64,000 nucleotides of DNA from Karalla daura (lineage: Eukaryota; Chordata; Actinopteri; Chaetodontiformes; Leiognathidae): contig CM055190.1 of assembly GCA_029224185.1 (NCBI GenBank), forward strand, positions 16,123,320 through 16,187,319. Reading direction: 5' to 3'. Each line of letters starts with the position of its first letter. Positions within the stretch are counted from its first letter, which is position 1. Below are positions 1-12,732 of the stretch, one piece after another. A program made the translations under genes and the position numbers. The notes below the pieces were generated by a model that was not told the DNA's origin, did not search any database, and saw nothing but the letters and a program-made list of their open reading frames with translations.

Positions 1-1084
1 TAAGCTATACACCGGCTTTGACATGAATTATGCAGCAGCTTTAATGACGAAGAATCAATAAAAACACGATCTATAACAAAGCCAGTCACACAAAGCTGCT
101 GGGGGGCAGAGCGGCTCTTTAACCTTGAGGGCTGAACGTCTGTGGGTAAGACGCAACCGTCGGCAATGGCTGAAACATTTAGCTGGATAAAACAATCATC
201 CACCGCTTGTTTTCATATTTATAGCCCCCCCGCATCCACGACCCCTAACGACAGCATATTGTGGATGTATTTTTAATGTAAAAGCATATCAAAGGTTCAG
301 GGGAACATCTGGGTGGTGATTCCTATGGACAGGAGGAAAGGGAGGAAGAGGAAGAGGAAGAAGGTACCAGGCTGAGGTGTGAGCCACGACCAGACGAGTG
401 AAGATTCACCTCACGTGAATGTGACGTAACACATTAGCGTGTAATCTGTGGCTGTGATACATACAATAATACGTGTATCATTTCCTGAATGAGAGAGTTA
501 GTCTTTGCAGTGTTTGTTTTCCAACACTGAGCACAGCATTCCAGTGTTGGAAGCAACGCTGCCAACTCTCTTGGCTGGGACAAAAAGTCAGACAACGTCA
601 CGCATCAGTTTGTTATTCAGTGTCTTTCATATGTCGAAGAGCGATGAAGTGCAACTGATCCTTGTTTGTGTTACAAGAGAAAATAATCAGATGAATAATA
701 GCAGTTGTGCAGAGGGAAATTCAACTTTTCCCCTGTGGATGAGAATAAGTTGAGGAAAATACAATGACAGATTCATTATCTGGCAGCGTCTGAAAGTTTA
801 GAAAATATTGGTCAAGTTCATTAAAATCACATTAAGATTTGTATACTTTGTTTTTATGCTGCAGGTTCACTTACTTTGCTGAAAACGTGGGGCAGTAAAG
901 CAAAACACGATGAGTAGATGTGATTCAGGTTGTCGTCAGACTGTTAATTTCCTTATTAATATTACTTATTAGTAGTCCTTATTATAAATTTGTATTTCAA
1001 ACTAAACAGCAACACCAATCACATTTTAAAAGAAACAGAGTGAGTATTATTATATTATTTTATTTCATATTATATCCTTGTATC

Positions 1085-1320
1085 GTTTTATTTAACTGGT
1101 GTTGGAGGGGTCTGTTACAGCTTATCTCAAGCACGCAAATAACCTGGACACAAGGTCTCTAGTCCATCACAGGATCCTCACACACATACACACACACCAT
1201 TCATGCTCACACCCACACTTAGGGGCAATTTTAAGTCTCCAGGCAACTTAAACATGCATGTTTTTGGACTGTGGGATAAGATAAGAAAAGGGAAACTCCA
1301 CACAATTAGGCAAACCTAGA
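1085..1320 (-). repeat. SINE-like interspersed repeat, diverged copy
   Basis: Shares TAGTCCATCACAGG, a CACACTTAGGGGCAATTTTA block and CATGCATGTTTTTGGACTG with the copy at 44683-44975, in the same orientation. The tRNA-like head is eroded. Confidence 0.7.
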
Positions 1321-3403
1321 AACTCCATTCATATCTTTTGTCACAACCAATGTCTGTTTAGTTTCAATTCGCTCTATTTTTACTCAATATCTTTCTATTC
1401 CCAAATATTTATGGATTATGGTACAAATTACAAAGCATCTCATTTGGACTAGAGAAGAAAACAAAAAAAGTTATTTACAAGCACAGCACACAGTCACCTT
1501 CACCTCTCTCCAGCAACACAGCGTCGCTGCTCAAACTCAAACAACAGACATTTCGGAGGAAAACATTGTGTGCTCTCCATAAGGCAGCAGGGATCCCCTG
1601 CCAGCTTTAAACAGCTCCACTTCTTTATCAATAAAGGTGCATCACACATCAGAGAACACACCAACCTCTGTGCTTTATAAGACGCTTTTACTCACTTTGG
1701 AGTAACTCTCAGCGCCTCGACAGTATTGAAAGCATTTTCACATCCTCCTCTTATTTCCTTGTTGCTGGCAGCTCTCACAAACACTCCCCCCTTACGAAAA
1801 AAAAAAAAAAAGGCAGCCCACAGTTTCTCTCTCCTGCTTCCTTTCAAGGAGAGAGGTGAGCTTTCAATGAATCACCCCCCTGCTCCTGCCGAGCTTCTCT
1901 CCGTCAAGCAGCGTGAGTGATGGAAGTGACAGAGAAGACACCTGCCCTGCGCCAGCGAGGGAGAGGAAGGGAGGTGGAGGGAAGGAGGGGGAGTTAGAGG
2001 GAGAGGAGGAGGGGAGGGAGGGAAGGAGGGAGGGAGGCGCACTGCCTGATGGGAGAAACACACAACCAGGCAACAAACTTGCAGAGACTATCACTTATAG
2101 TGACAGGCCAGGAGGTGCCGTGCTATTAGCAGGCCGTGGGCTTGGCCCTGAGCGCGGCCCGTCCCACCCAGGATGGATGGGCCTCTCTCTCGGGACTAAA
2201 TTAATACTGGGAGTCTAGTGAATTGCTTTTGGAACAATGTCCTCCTAAGGAGCTAATCAGACAGGAGTTATCTAGAAGTGCCTGTAGGCTGGCTGGCACG
2301 GCTGCAGCGCCGTGGCTGCCTGGCAGAAGGCAGGTGCACCACGCCGACTCACAGCAGTTCATCCCCGAGCAGGACACAGCGCCGGGGTTATTCATTAGAC
2401 TCTGGTGATGATGAAGAATCCCAGGGCTCGCAGTTTTCCTGGAACTGCTAATAGTAAAGAAAGATGATAGGATGTTTCTTTTTTTTGTTGTTTTCTTTCT
2501 TATGGGACAGCCACAATAAAATGAATATTGAATAAGAATTTTTAAGAGTTTTACTGTTAAAGGAGGCCTTTTTTTCTTTTTTCTTTTACAAGCTGTTTAA
2601 TAATCTCTATGTTAGGGAACATTAAGGAATATTACTGCCAGATTCTGCACAGTTCTGGTGCCCTGTTATGGTTATTTGGTAACTCCAGGTAGCCTTTTAC
2701 TCCTCAGTGTGATAACCTTTGGCAAACTGAGTGGAGCAATACAGTTGCGGAGGGTGTACATATCCAGCTATATGTGTTTGTGTCAGAATCAGAGCAGGAA
2801 CCCGATACAGTGCAACAACCAATGTCTTCGATGACAATAAATAAATGAATAAACGTTAAAAAAATCCTTGACTTCTCTTGTTCAACAAAGCCAACAGAGA
2901 AGTATTTTTCATTCAAACTACTTTGGGCAGTAGTTTACTTGGTTTATATCACAAGTGTGGCAATAAAAGAATCCTATTTACACTAGAAAATTTCACAAAA
3001 AAAACAAGTTGAAAGACCCTGAAACACCACATACTGCAAGGAAACTGCAGTCAGAAAAACATCAGCATTTGCAAGTTTGAAGATCATGGTCATTTAAAAC
3101 TCATGCAGCTTCAGCTATCCAACCATGCATGTAACCATTTAGCAGCATGTAATGTGTGTTTAATGTGCTCTGATTGCCACATCACTGATCAGTGAAACCA
3201 ACAGACACAAAGAAAATCGTTTGACAAAGTAACCAAAAGAAGATGACTTCTATGGCCTGGATTTATACCTTCACGCAGAAGATCCAGAGTGTTTCTCTGC
3301 TGTTGCGCGTCATCTCTACAGAAGAGTAACGCTCCATATCAAGGCTGGAAAAACTGACAGGATGAGGTCAGAGCTGAAACAGATTGGAACGCAACCCTGA
3401 GAC

Positions 3404-3429
<26 letters not shown>
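3404..3429. repeat. (CA)n microsatellite
   Basis: Thirteen CA units in upstream intergenic DNA. Confidence 0.9.
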
Positions 3430-3434
<5 letters not shown>

Positions 3435-4458
3435 ATGAATGAACCATATTGCGCTGTGTGACAGAAGAGACACAATAGAAACACAGTGTTACATGTGCTA
3501 GGGACACCTAACACAAACTGTTAGGTGAATCAAAGGTGTCTGGTGAGCTCCGGTTCCTCCGCCTGCACCTAAGCATCCTGGGAGGATGGGTGCCTCTGGC
3601 GAGCCCCAGCCTTGGCTCTGTCTCAGGCTCTGGAGGACAGCAAAAACATTCAGACTGTGAATCACTGCGCAAAACAGATACATCATAGGTTAACTAGCCC
3701 GCAACACCATATACAAAAAAAGAAAAAAAATAGATGTTCTCCCAGGCTGCTCTCTGGAAAAGATGGAGGTAAATGCTCAAGGGAAGAGGACTGTACTACA
3801 TCAAAGTACCATGTAGCCATCAGTGGAAGATAGATCAACACATTTCACCTAAGGTGAAACTATTGCTAATAACAAGCATGAACTTATCAAAGTAAAAAGT
3901 ACACACACACACACTTTGCTGATAACTGTTTTGCACTATATAAACCATACGTGCGTATACTGTACCTGATATGTTCTGCAACAGCGTGTAATGCCTTCAT
4001 TTGTCACCAACAGCAGTTTATACTCCAAGATGTTGTACTCTTAATTGCAAATGAAAGCCCATGAGTACACTTATGCAGAGCGACTTAAGCTCTTGTTTTG
4101 CTAAATAAAAGCAATACAAAAAAAGTCTATTATCCCCTCCATATGGCATGAGTTTGAAGATTATTTTACCACCCACTGGTCCGTTTACTGTAACAGAATT
4201 AAAACTGAGAGGACATGACGACATGCAAAACTGCGTCATTCTTTGTGTGGCAATAACTAAAAAAAAAAAAAAAAAAACAGAAAAAGAAAAGCAACACCAC
4301 CGTTCAGTGTATGAAAACTGGATTTTCACCAACTAAAGTTGGTGGGATTGCATGTTGTGACCATAAAATGTCATCAGCCAGCAGCCTCAGTCCCTATCAG
4401 GCAGTCTGCTGCACAGAGCACTCTCCTCCAGCCCGGGGCGCTGGCCACACTCGCTGGC

Positions 4459-4459
<1 letters not shown>

Positions 4460-4492
<33 letters not shown>

Positions 4493-4556
4493 TCGCCTCT
4501 CTCCCTCTCTCTCTCTCCCCCTCTCTCTCTCTCTCTCTCCCTCCATCTCTCTTTCT
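4460..4556. repeat. C32 homopolymer plus CT-rich tract
   Basis: Thirty-two consecutive C (4460-4491) are followed by an almost pure pyrimidine CT tract to about 4556. The exact C count may be unreliable because such runs are hard to sequence and assemble. Confidence 0.95.
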
Positions 4557-6157
4557 AGCAGGGCGCAGTGACCCACCCTTCCCTCCCTCCCCTGCCTGTC
4601 ACCCCCCGAGGCGCTCGGCTTCCATAGTGTCAGTGCGGAGGCCTCAGTGTTGACAAAGCAGCAGGCCTTCAGAAGACACATCAAACCCTGTCCCTCCTCT
4701 GTTGCTGTTAGCGAGCTCGGCGCACAACAAAAGGACAGGGACTCCAGTTTCAGTCTCAGGCCATTACCAGTCTCAACAACATGGCTGCAGACAGAAACAG
4801 GCCCTGGAGGACACGTCACGAGTCGCAAAGACACAAGCAGGATCGGCTCAAACCGTTCAAGATGAGGTCCGTGTTTTCTGATGACAGTGCCGTGATGGAT
4901 GATTGTAAATATAAAGCATAAGTCAAGGCTGCGGGTTGATGCCAACGTGACACATGCACTCTAATGAGGACTGTGGGTGCTCCGCAGTGCCAGGGACTTC
5001 CCCCCGGGGTGCATAGAGAGGTGGGGGGAATGGTATGTGATGCATACCAGATGTGATTGGAGACATCACACTGTTCACGCTGTTACTGCTAACCAAATAG
5101 TCGCAGCAACAAAAGCAAAAGACCCTTTTTCCTCTGTTCACACTTTCAAAGCATGATGCTGGAAATGTGTAAGACTGGTCGGGGCCTGGAGCGGAATAAC
5201 ACATTTCTGAGGATTTTTTTTTTTTTTTGAAGACTTTCAGGGAGTATTGCACTTAGAATAACTGCCTGGTTAGAACGGTTTGATGAGGGATGTTATGGTG
5301 GACACAAAGCAAATCCACAGCATCACGTCTCTTTCACCGCCTAGTGTTGTTTTGCTGTACATTCAGGTACTGTAATTTAATCCTTTGCCTGCAGAAACAG
5401 AAATTTGGAGGCACTGATCCCTCAAACATGATGAGAAAGTCCTCTGAAGCAGCCCCCTCAGATTGATCAGTTTGTGTATGCTCTGTGATTGGAGCCCCGG
5501 ACCACACGATGGCAGCAAAGTAGATTCTTTAGACAAATCTCAAACGCTGGCCCAGATTTTTGATGTTCTGTACAAGCAGAAAAGTGATGTAATGATTAGA
5601 TATGTTTGGTTGCTCTGAACTCACGGTGGAGAGGCCCTCCAGCTGGTACCGGAGAGCGAATAAGATACTTCTAAGATCATATGGCAACATCAATACACGA
5701 GTCCACAGGTGCATTGCCACTAACAATCTTTGCTTGTTCTGAATAGATCTCACCTATGGAACAGGACTTACCAAAAACTTTCAGGTAGAAATTTACCAAA
5801 GTGGATGTGAGATGACAAAAGGAAAGACAGAAGGATAGTCTCACCACATTGAATTAGGTTTATTTTTTCAGGTATTTTAAAATTTTACCCTCATTACTGA
5901 AGCATTGAGAACAAAAAGAACTAAAAGCTAAAGTTTCCAAACATTAATAGCACAAGACTGCATCTTAAATGTGTTTCAAGAGTATGTTGTAACCATGTTA
6001 AGCATCATGTAACATCAGAAGTATAAAGGTGCTAATTTAAACTTATTTGTATTTTATGGATCTTAATGAAATATATCACCTCATTACAGTGAATTGAAAC
6101 TGTGCAGTGCAATTCCTGATGCCAAGGTCTCTAAAGTATGAAATAAGATTAAATTAG

Positions 6158-6300
6158 ATCTGCTGGAGTTTATCCCAGTACACATAGGGTGAAGGTAGAG
6201 GACACACCCTGGACAAGTCAGCAGTCCATCATAGGGCACAGACACACGTGTGGCAAATACACACACATAGCATTCACTCTCACCCCAAGGGCTTATTTCT
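6158..6300 (-). repeat. SINE-like repeat, tail-side fragment
   Basis: Contains GCTGGAGTTTATCCCAGTAC, ACACCCTGGACAAGTC, CAGTCCATCATAGGG and ATTCACTCTCACCCC, matching the tail-proximal half of the family. It ends before the conserved TTTGGACTGTGGGA block. Confidence 0.7.
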
Positions 6301-7179
6301 ACACCTTACCAGTACAAACTCTTTGGTTCTGGTAGGTCTGGTTTTATTAAAGGATAAAGTCGACTAATATTTACAAAACATCTCAACCAGTCACGTAACG
6401 TTCTGAGTTCGTATGATAGATAACTTGACGGCATCAGGGTCATTGCAGTTTTAGTAAGCAACTCTCAGAAGAACCGGAAAAGTATTCACTTTGTGCTCAG
6501 CTTTTTTGGAAAAACCTAATTGCTTGCATTAAGCACTTGAGGGAATTTTGCACTGTGCTTGTTAGGTGTTTGTGTGCAACTCAACCCCACACGTTCTATT
6601 AATAAACTGACACCCTATCTCCCTCTTTCTCTTTCTCCCTCTCTCTCTCTCTGAAATAATGAACAATAAGTGTCGCTGCTGCACCTCAGACACACACCAA
6701 CATCAAGCAGAATGTCAAATGGCTGGAAGAAGAGAGCGATTGACAGCAGCCGGGCTCCACAAGGCATGCAGATTACTAAAAGCAAGTTCTGAATGTTCTT
6801 TTCAAACTTTCTCCACATGCCGCAGGCAAAAGCAGGGGTGTTGATCTGATGTGAAACGCTTGAAAGAGATTCTTGCAAATGCCCGCATTTAGCAGGGTGG
6901 ATGTGACTGTATTGTATGTACTGTTCTCACCTTGGTGTGTGAGTACAGTGTGCAAGTGACATGAGTTTGGTCCATCGCATTGAGACGTCCAGCAGCCAAA
7001 TGCCCCTAAGGATATGATGGAATTGGTTAGAATGGGGGAACTTAAAATTAAGGTTCAGATGGGAATTTAACCTTTAACTCAGGATGTAGGCGATCTTCTA
7101 CCAACAACTTTGTACCCTCTGGTCTATGTTGAAGCCTTTTTCCAGGAGTCACGCTCACCTCAAGGAGCACTTTGGAATC

Positions 7180-7345
7180 ACCAGTAGACCTAAGCATGCA
7201 TGTTTTTGGACTGTGGGAGGAAACCTGGGAAAAACTCACACACAGACATGGTGAGGACATGAAATCTCCACACAGAGAGAGGTTGGACTCAAATAATCAG
7301 AAGGGACAATCATATGCCGTGTGACTCTTCATGCACGATGCTAAC
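7180..7345 (-). repeat. SINE-like repeat, head-side fragment
   Basis: Contains GCATGCATGTTTTTGGACTG, GGGAGGAAACCTGGGAAA, a CACACAGACATGGTGAGGAC block and AATCTCCACACAGAGA, then degenerates towards the tRNA-like head. Confidence 0.7.
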
Positions 7346-8869
7346 CAGCAGATGGTACTATGACCCAGGTTCACGTGATCCTGGTTTATTATGTGAGCAG
7401 AAAAATCAGAATATATTGATTCCTTAGGGAGGGGTGCTGACCTGGTTACACAATCTGGCTTTCCAAAAAATGATTGAATGATACTGGGATGATTGGCTTG
7501 GTGGATGTGTTTGCTTCACCCAAAATAATCCTAAACTGAGTGAAGGTAGTACGGGAAAAGGTTAAGGCGCAGCATTATTTTCCTCAAAGTGCCACTGCAC
7601 AAAGTGACTGAGGCGTAATTCACACAGTGGATGTTAAAATAAAGCCTTACAAATCGTACATCATCCTTTGGTGAAAGGACAAAACTATTAGGGGGAGAGA
7701 AAGGCACAATATTGTCCTCCTCGGAGCCTCTTTAGGCAACACTACTAATAGCACCTGCTTTTGAACCTACAGGCAAAGTTATTATTCTTATAGGGTCATG
7801 CATTAATTCATACACCTCATTAGCATATGATGTCTGAAGGAGACTGAAAGGAAATTTTGACTGTTTTTTTTCTTTCTTTCATGTGTGCTTGTTTGACTTC
7901 CCTCATTGTACTGTAGCTTCAACATTTTTACTTGAAATTAAGCCCCCAAACCCCCCACCCACAAAAAAAACCTACACCAGTTTGACCTCCATGGTTTAAC
8001 AAAGGCAAACATTTGAAATTCCAGGAAAATTTAGTGGAACAATCCTTTAATGGAAAAACTAGAACAGAGCCGTTATCTCTCTGTCTGTGTGTGCACCGGG
8101 GAGACCAAACATCAATAATCTCATTACTTGGGTCACATATTACAATCAGATGTGCATTGTTTCCCAGAGCCCCTGAAAACAGTCTGTTCTTGAGTCCTGC
8201 TGCTAAACTCGTGTCAATGTCCTTTCACCTGCTGCGCTGCTGGTCAGGACACTCAGATGTTTGGATCTGTTGTGGAATCTCAAAGCTGCATGCAAATCCT
8301 CAAGATGACCTACTTCCTCCCTTCCACATAGACACTCCGCTAAAATCCATAAATTAAGGAAATTAACTGATGGGGCCCGGGGCCACTTTGTAAGCTATTT
8401 AAATCTTTAAATTTACAACATCCCTGCATACTTCATGTAATTGAACTAACTCCAGGCTTGTTTCCTTTAATGAGAAAAAAAAATCCAGTTTCCCCTCTGG
8501 TTTGTACCTCTGGAAACAACAAATCTGTGCCAGAGGGGAAGATGGGAGCGCTCTGAGCTCTGTCTAATTACCAAGACTTGGCCTGCTTCAAGGAGAGACT
8601 AGTCCTGCTGTCAAACCACCAGCCTCGCTGTTTTATTGTCTGTTCAAACACTGAGCTTTTTGCACTCGCTCTGTTCAGAAAAGATAGGAATATGCTGCAA
8701 CCTGACCTTAACCCAAGACTCCAGGAATAGGAATTATATGGGGATAGTGTAACTCAAAAAAAAATGTGGCAAATTAATGTTCTTGAGAAATAGATTGGGT
8801 GATGAAGGGGAAAATAAGCAACCATAAAAAAGTGAGGCTATATTTGCCACTGACCAATAATGTATTTAT

Positions 8870-9010
8870 CCATTTTCTCACCTACTTACCTATCATTCAC
8901 TCAGTCTCATACCTAGGGACAAACATACATGCTTTTGGACTGTGGGTGGGATTGTCTTGCTGTGGGGCACCGGCGCTTACTACTCCTTCAGCGTGTTGCC
9001 TGAACCAATA
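8870..9010 (-). repeat. SINE-like repeat, internally deleted fragment
   Basis: Retains CATTCACTCAGTCTCATACC, TAGGGACAAACATACATGC, TTTTGGACTGTGGG and then jumps to TTGCTGTGGGGCACCGGCGC, the head end. The middle of the element is missing. Confidence 0.6.
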
Positions 9011-9759
9011 ATATGAACCAAAAACACTCTTGTGCAGAAATGGAAGATGCTGCAACTCTCCAACACTTAAACTGAGTAAAGATAAGATGCAAAATATTTT
9101 ACCATAGAAAACAGAGAAAGTTAAAGCTGTGTAGAAATGAACTCCAAAAAAGAGAGCATAATAATAACAACCAGTAGTACATTACTCTGATCAGAAAAGG
9201 TAGAAAGTCGTGGCAACTCCCCAAGACTCAAAAAAAAAAAAGATATGGGGTGTTTTACCACATGAAGCAACCCCAAAGAAATGCGACATTATTTTCTGTT
9301 GACTAATACTCTGCAAGACCTAGACATTTGGGAGTATTTTAACACATAAAATAGTCAGTAACAATTCTGGAGAAACAAAGGAGGATCAACAATGTAAAAG
9401 TGGAAGAAGCAAGCCCAAAGAAGCACTACTACATTTTCTGTGGACCAATAACAAGTTCCTACACTGGTTGGCGCCAAATATCAAGAAACCGATGTCTCAC
9501 CTCTCACAGGATCTCTGCTACAGAGCTGCTAATTACGGGGCTCAATGTTGCATCAATTATTCACAGTTATTTACCCGCAAATAAACAAACATGCAAATAA
9601 ATAAATAATGGTCTCCTCGGTGTGAGCACCTGCTTGACTCTCCCTCTTCTACCTCTTCTCCCTCTTCTTCTTCCCCTTTACTTTTACCGCCTTCATCACT
9701 TGCATTGTGTCTTTGGAAAGAGAGCAAAAAAAATAACAATGATCAGCCAAAAAAATCTT

Positions 9760-10434
9760 ATCTTCCAAAAGTCTGGAGGCAGCCTGCTTTCATTGGAAGG
9801 AGGGAGGAGGGAGGAGGGGTGTTCTGGCCAGATATCTCCATCTAAGCCCTGCGCTATAATTGAAATGGCGCATTTGGCTGCGGGCAGGTTGTGAGGGCTC
9901 TTTCTGCAGCAGCATGCATGCATGTCCACAGACGTCATCTGATTTTAATGGCCTGCAGGAAATTTGGCGTTACAACTCCAGACATTAAGGCAAAGAGAGG
10001 GAGAGAGGGAGAGGGGAAAGAGAGAGGAGACACCGCATGAAAGATACTGGTTGAAGGATATCTCTTCATTTTCCACATATTTTTCCTGTCGGGACTTTAT
10101 CAACAAGTTCCCCACACGGAGGACCATGGAGCAGCCGGCCTGGTGTTAAACTTTACATCTGCAGATGGAGATGGAGATGTGTGCCTGCTAGGCTGGAACT
10201 GCCTGGGGAAGGAACTATTACATCACAGCAAATGACACTGATCGATATCTCGCTTTTTTGACTTTAGTTCCAGATCTTACAACTTCACACGCCGTTAAAG
10301 GGGAACCGTCTACTTTTCTTTGCAGAATAGGAATAAGTTATTATATGTGTGGGAATAGAAAAGGGGGGGTATCACGTTTTCCTTCCTTGAGAAAATTGCC
10401 TGGGCGAGAGAGAGAGGAGTTGAGCTAATTGTAG
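9760..10434 (+). promoter_or_regulatory. candidate kctd15 promoter / upstream 5' UTR region
   Basis: This block lies directly upstream of the inferred exon 1. It has a lower density of simple repeats than its surroundings, an inverted CCAAT (ATTGG near 9792), a GA-rich patch near 9995-10030 and a CRE-like GACGTCA near 9931. No TATA box at a convincing distance was found. Part of it may be transcribed 5' UTR. The call rests on position; no start site is visible. Confidence 0.35.
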
Positions 10435-10722
10435 CCTAATCCCTGGCCCAGAGGCGCTTGGGCAGCCCGGAGCAACATCTCTCTCTTCTCCAGCTCTGCT
10501 CTGTTATTTAGAGACGGATTATTGAGCTTTTCTTCTTCTCATAACAAACCACAGGGGCAGTTTCATTTAGGGCAAAGAAGAAAAAGAAAAAAAAACAGCA
10601 GACAAGAAGCTGAAACCAAGCTGGAGAAGGATTCCCGACCAGGAGCGCACATTTTTTTCTTTACGCGTCTTCAAATAAAAAGCGGAGAAAAGGGGAAGGA
10701 GACCATCTCATCCATGTACAAG
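10435..10722 (+). other. kctd15: kctd15 5' exon (exon 1): 5' UTR with possible upstream in-frame ATG
   Basis: The exon is supported by a strong donor (AAG|GTAAGG, GT at 10723-10724) and by frame continuity. The last three codons, ATG TAC AAG (10714-10722), join exactly in frame to GAG GGA AGA AGC ATG at 13238. The 5' boundary is not known; 10435 is only the base after an in-frame TAG at 10432-10434. Between that stop and 10714 I see no other ATG, so 10714 would be the first AUG of a transcript starting here. Its context is weak (T at -3, T at +4), so most initiation may occur at 13250. Direct homology for this exon cannot be shown by eye, because 5' UTRs diverge. Confidence 0.6.
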
Positions 10723-10799
10723 GTAAGGACAGCAGGCTTCACTGCAGCTGGGGGAGGACAGGGTGAGGGCAACAGAGGTGGTACAGCCTGTAAACACTG

Positions 10800-10955
10800 A
10801 CTGACTGACAGAGACTGGGAGCACAGACTGGGAGAGGAGACTGGGAGTAGAAACTGAGAGCAGAGGAGCGGAGACTTGGAGCACAGACTGGGAGCAGAGA
10901 CTGGGAGCAGATAGCCGGGTCGGGGACTGGTAGTACAGGCAGAGACTGGGACTCA
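10800..10955. repeat. degenerate GACTGGGAGCA minisatellite
   Basis: Variants of GAGACTGGGAGCA and ACAGACTGGGAG recur about ten times with unit length near 13-15 bases and some insertions. It starts about 80 bases after the kctd15 exon 1 donor. Confidence 0.75.
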
Positions 10956-11615
10956 TCCTGGTGCAGCTGCAGCGCAGCTTCGTAGTGCGGAGATCCGGAG
11001 CGCTGCTGGATGCAGATGCTGCAAGCTGCGTATGTAGATCTCTAGTTGCACCGCTTGCTGAATATTTGGAAGATATACTGTGAGAACTGTGGGACCACAG
11101 CTGGCACTGGCCACGGATTTCCTCCGGACTCCCTACAATGTTTGAAACGGTAGGGTTGGTTTTCCTCTCAATATTCCAGCCTTTCTGTGTTTTTACGCAC
11201 GGTGCTTTACGCTCGCTGTGGACACCACCAGTGGTGATCCAAGACTCCAGCCCCCCCACCCCACACCCGACCCAAATGTTGGGTTTTAATAACCTCTACC
11301 CCCACCGTCGGCCCCCCTCCCCCAAGGCTGGACCTTCAACACCACAGGACGATGCATTTACACGTGTCGGGATTGTGCTTTTAATTGTAGGACGGGGATA
11401 AGACGCCATGTTGAGCAGAATTAAAGCCAGAGCTCAGCCTGGCGCCGCTGCCGCTGCCGCTGCTGTATCTGGCTATATTTGCGCTGTTTTACTACTCGTT
11501 CTCGTATTGAAGCCATTTTAATTCGTGGATGCACCGAGGCAATCGCTCTGAACGCAAAGTTGATGCTTTTACAGCTGCTGCGATCTTGTGGAGGAATGTA
11601 TCCTGTCACATATAC

Positions 11616-11651
11616 TGTGTGTGTGTGTGTGTGTGCGTGTGTGTGTGCGTG
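11616..11651. repeat. (TG)n microsatellite, interrupted
   Basis: A TG run broken by CG dinucleotides, in kctd15 intron 1. Confidence 0.9.
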
Positions 11652-12686
11652 TTTGTCCTGGAGACAGACGGGGTGACAAATCCGGAGAGACAAACTGTGA
11701 TTTGTGGAATGAGGAGAATCTGTTTATTTCTATTTGTATTAATGTGACAGATTATGGAGAGAGACAGGGAGGGAGAGGGAGGGAGTACTACAGTGGGACA
11801 GTGCCCCAAACTTCCTTGAGTCTGTCCAAGTTTTTTTTTCTTTCCCCTTTTTCTGGGATTTGAAATGTAATCCTGTCCTCCTGTAATCGTATTAAAAGAA
11901 CATGATACCGCTGTGAGGCGGGCAACACCCTGCTCACAGGAGAATCAGGAGGAGAAGAACGGCACTCCAGTCTTTCTCTGTGTGTGTGTGACCCTGCAGG
12001 CTCCTCTAGCTGACGGCCCTGGGCCTGGTCTGGACCCTCACAGCGACCCTCTGACAATAAAAACAGCCCTTGTGTGTGAACAGTACAGCAGCAGTAACAA
12101 CATACAGATAAATCCTGCTGATTTATCTGAGGATGAGATGGTATTATCTCCATCCTCAAGCTGTGACCTTCAGTCAAAACAGTAATGTAAGAGCTGGTTT
12201 AGTTTTACAGAAGCTCAATTGTGTGTGTTTTTTCTCCCTCTAAAAGAATCATTCTCTCATTGTCATCTGTGATTTACACTTTGAGTCACTTTGAAATGTG
12301 GCCGACCTGAGGTCAGGTGGTTGACAAGCAGCCTTCTCCACTAAATTGGAGATTCGAAGCCTCCTTGGGTCTTGTACAGGCTGCGCACGAGTGCTGTGTC
12401 GAATTGGACCGCAAATATTTTCTCAAACATTTCAACAGCAAATCACACTCAGCTCCGTGCTGACCTCTGGGTGCAGCAGCCTAGGTCCATTCTGACAATG
12501 ACAATAATTATGTCAGGATAATTACAACAGGCGGGGGGCCTGTGATTATTTGGTGCATTGGCTTCTGGTTCCTGGTGCGTCCTGGTTGTGTTTTTACACA
12601 CGTCTGAGCCACAGTCCTGTTCCCTGACACAAGTCACAAGTGTCGCTATGAGACAAGTCAGCAGCGGGATCTTTTGTTATGGATGC

Positions 12687-12688
<2 letters not shown>

Positions 12689-12731
<43 letters not shown>
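12689..12731. repeat. (TG)21 microsatellite
   Basis: An uninterrupted TG run in kctd15 intron 1, followed within 25 bases by a CCTCCC-rich stretch. Confidence 0.95.

Positions 12732-12732
<1 letters not shown>

Larger units (their letters stand above)
1..9759. other. intergenic DNA upstream of kctd15
   Basis: No gene was recognised on either strand. Open frames are short or made of low-complexity CT/GA, poly-A or CA sequence. The stretch holds four SINE-like fragments, a purine-rich GGGA tract at 1960-2040, the C32/CT tract, a CT tract near 6620-6652 and many A/T runs. AT-rich and GC-rich blocks alternate. The 8.36-8.65 kb part looks unique, but no function is evident. Confidence 0.6.

Noticed and set aside
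4397..4945. 182-codon open frame on the - strand
   Set aside because: It runs through the poly-C/CT tract, giving G-rich and RERE-type low-complexity protein. It has no family resemblance.
10522..10713. Long N-terminal extension of KCTD15 from an open frame running through exon 1
   Set aside because: The frame is open to 10435, but its apparent start at 10522 is TTG. The only ATG in it is at 10714, so no extension longer than seven residues is credible.
10708..11259. 183-codon open frame on the - strand
   Set aside because: Its sequence is largely the reverse reading of the GACTGGGAGCA minisatellite and flanking intron; no domain and no splice logic.
11138..11401. Possible alternative coding first exon (MFETVGLVF frame)
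   Set aside because: It does not connect in frame to exon 2 through a convincing donor, and has a proline-rich non-conserved composition.
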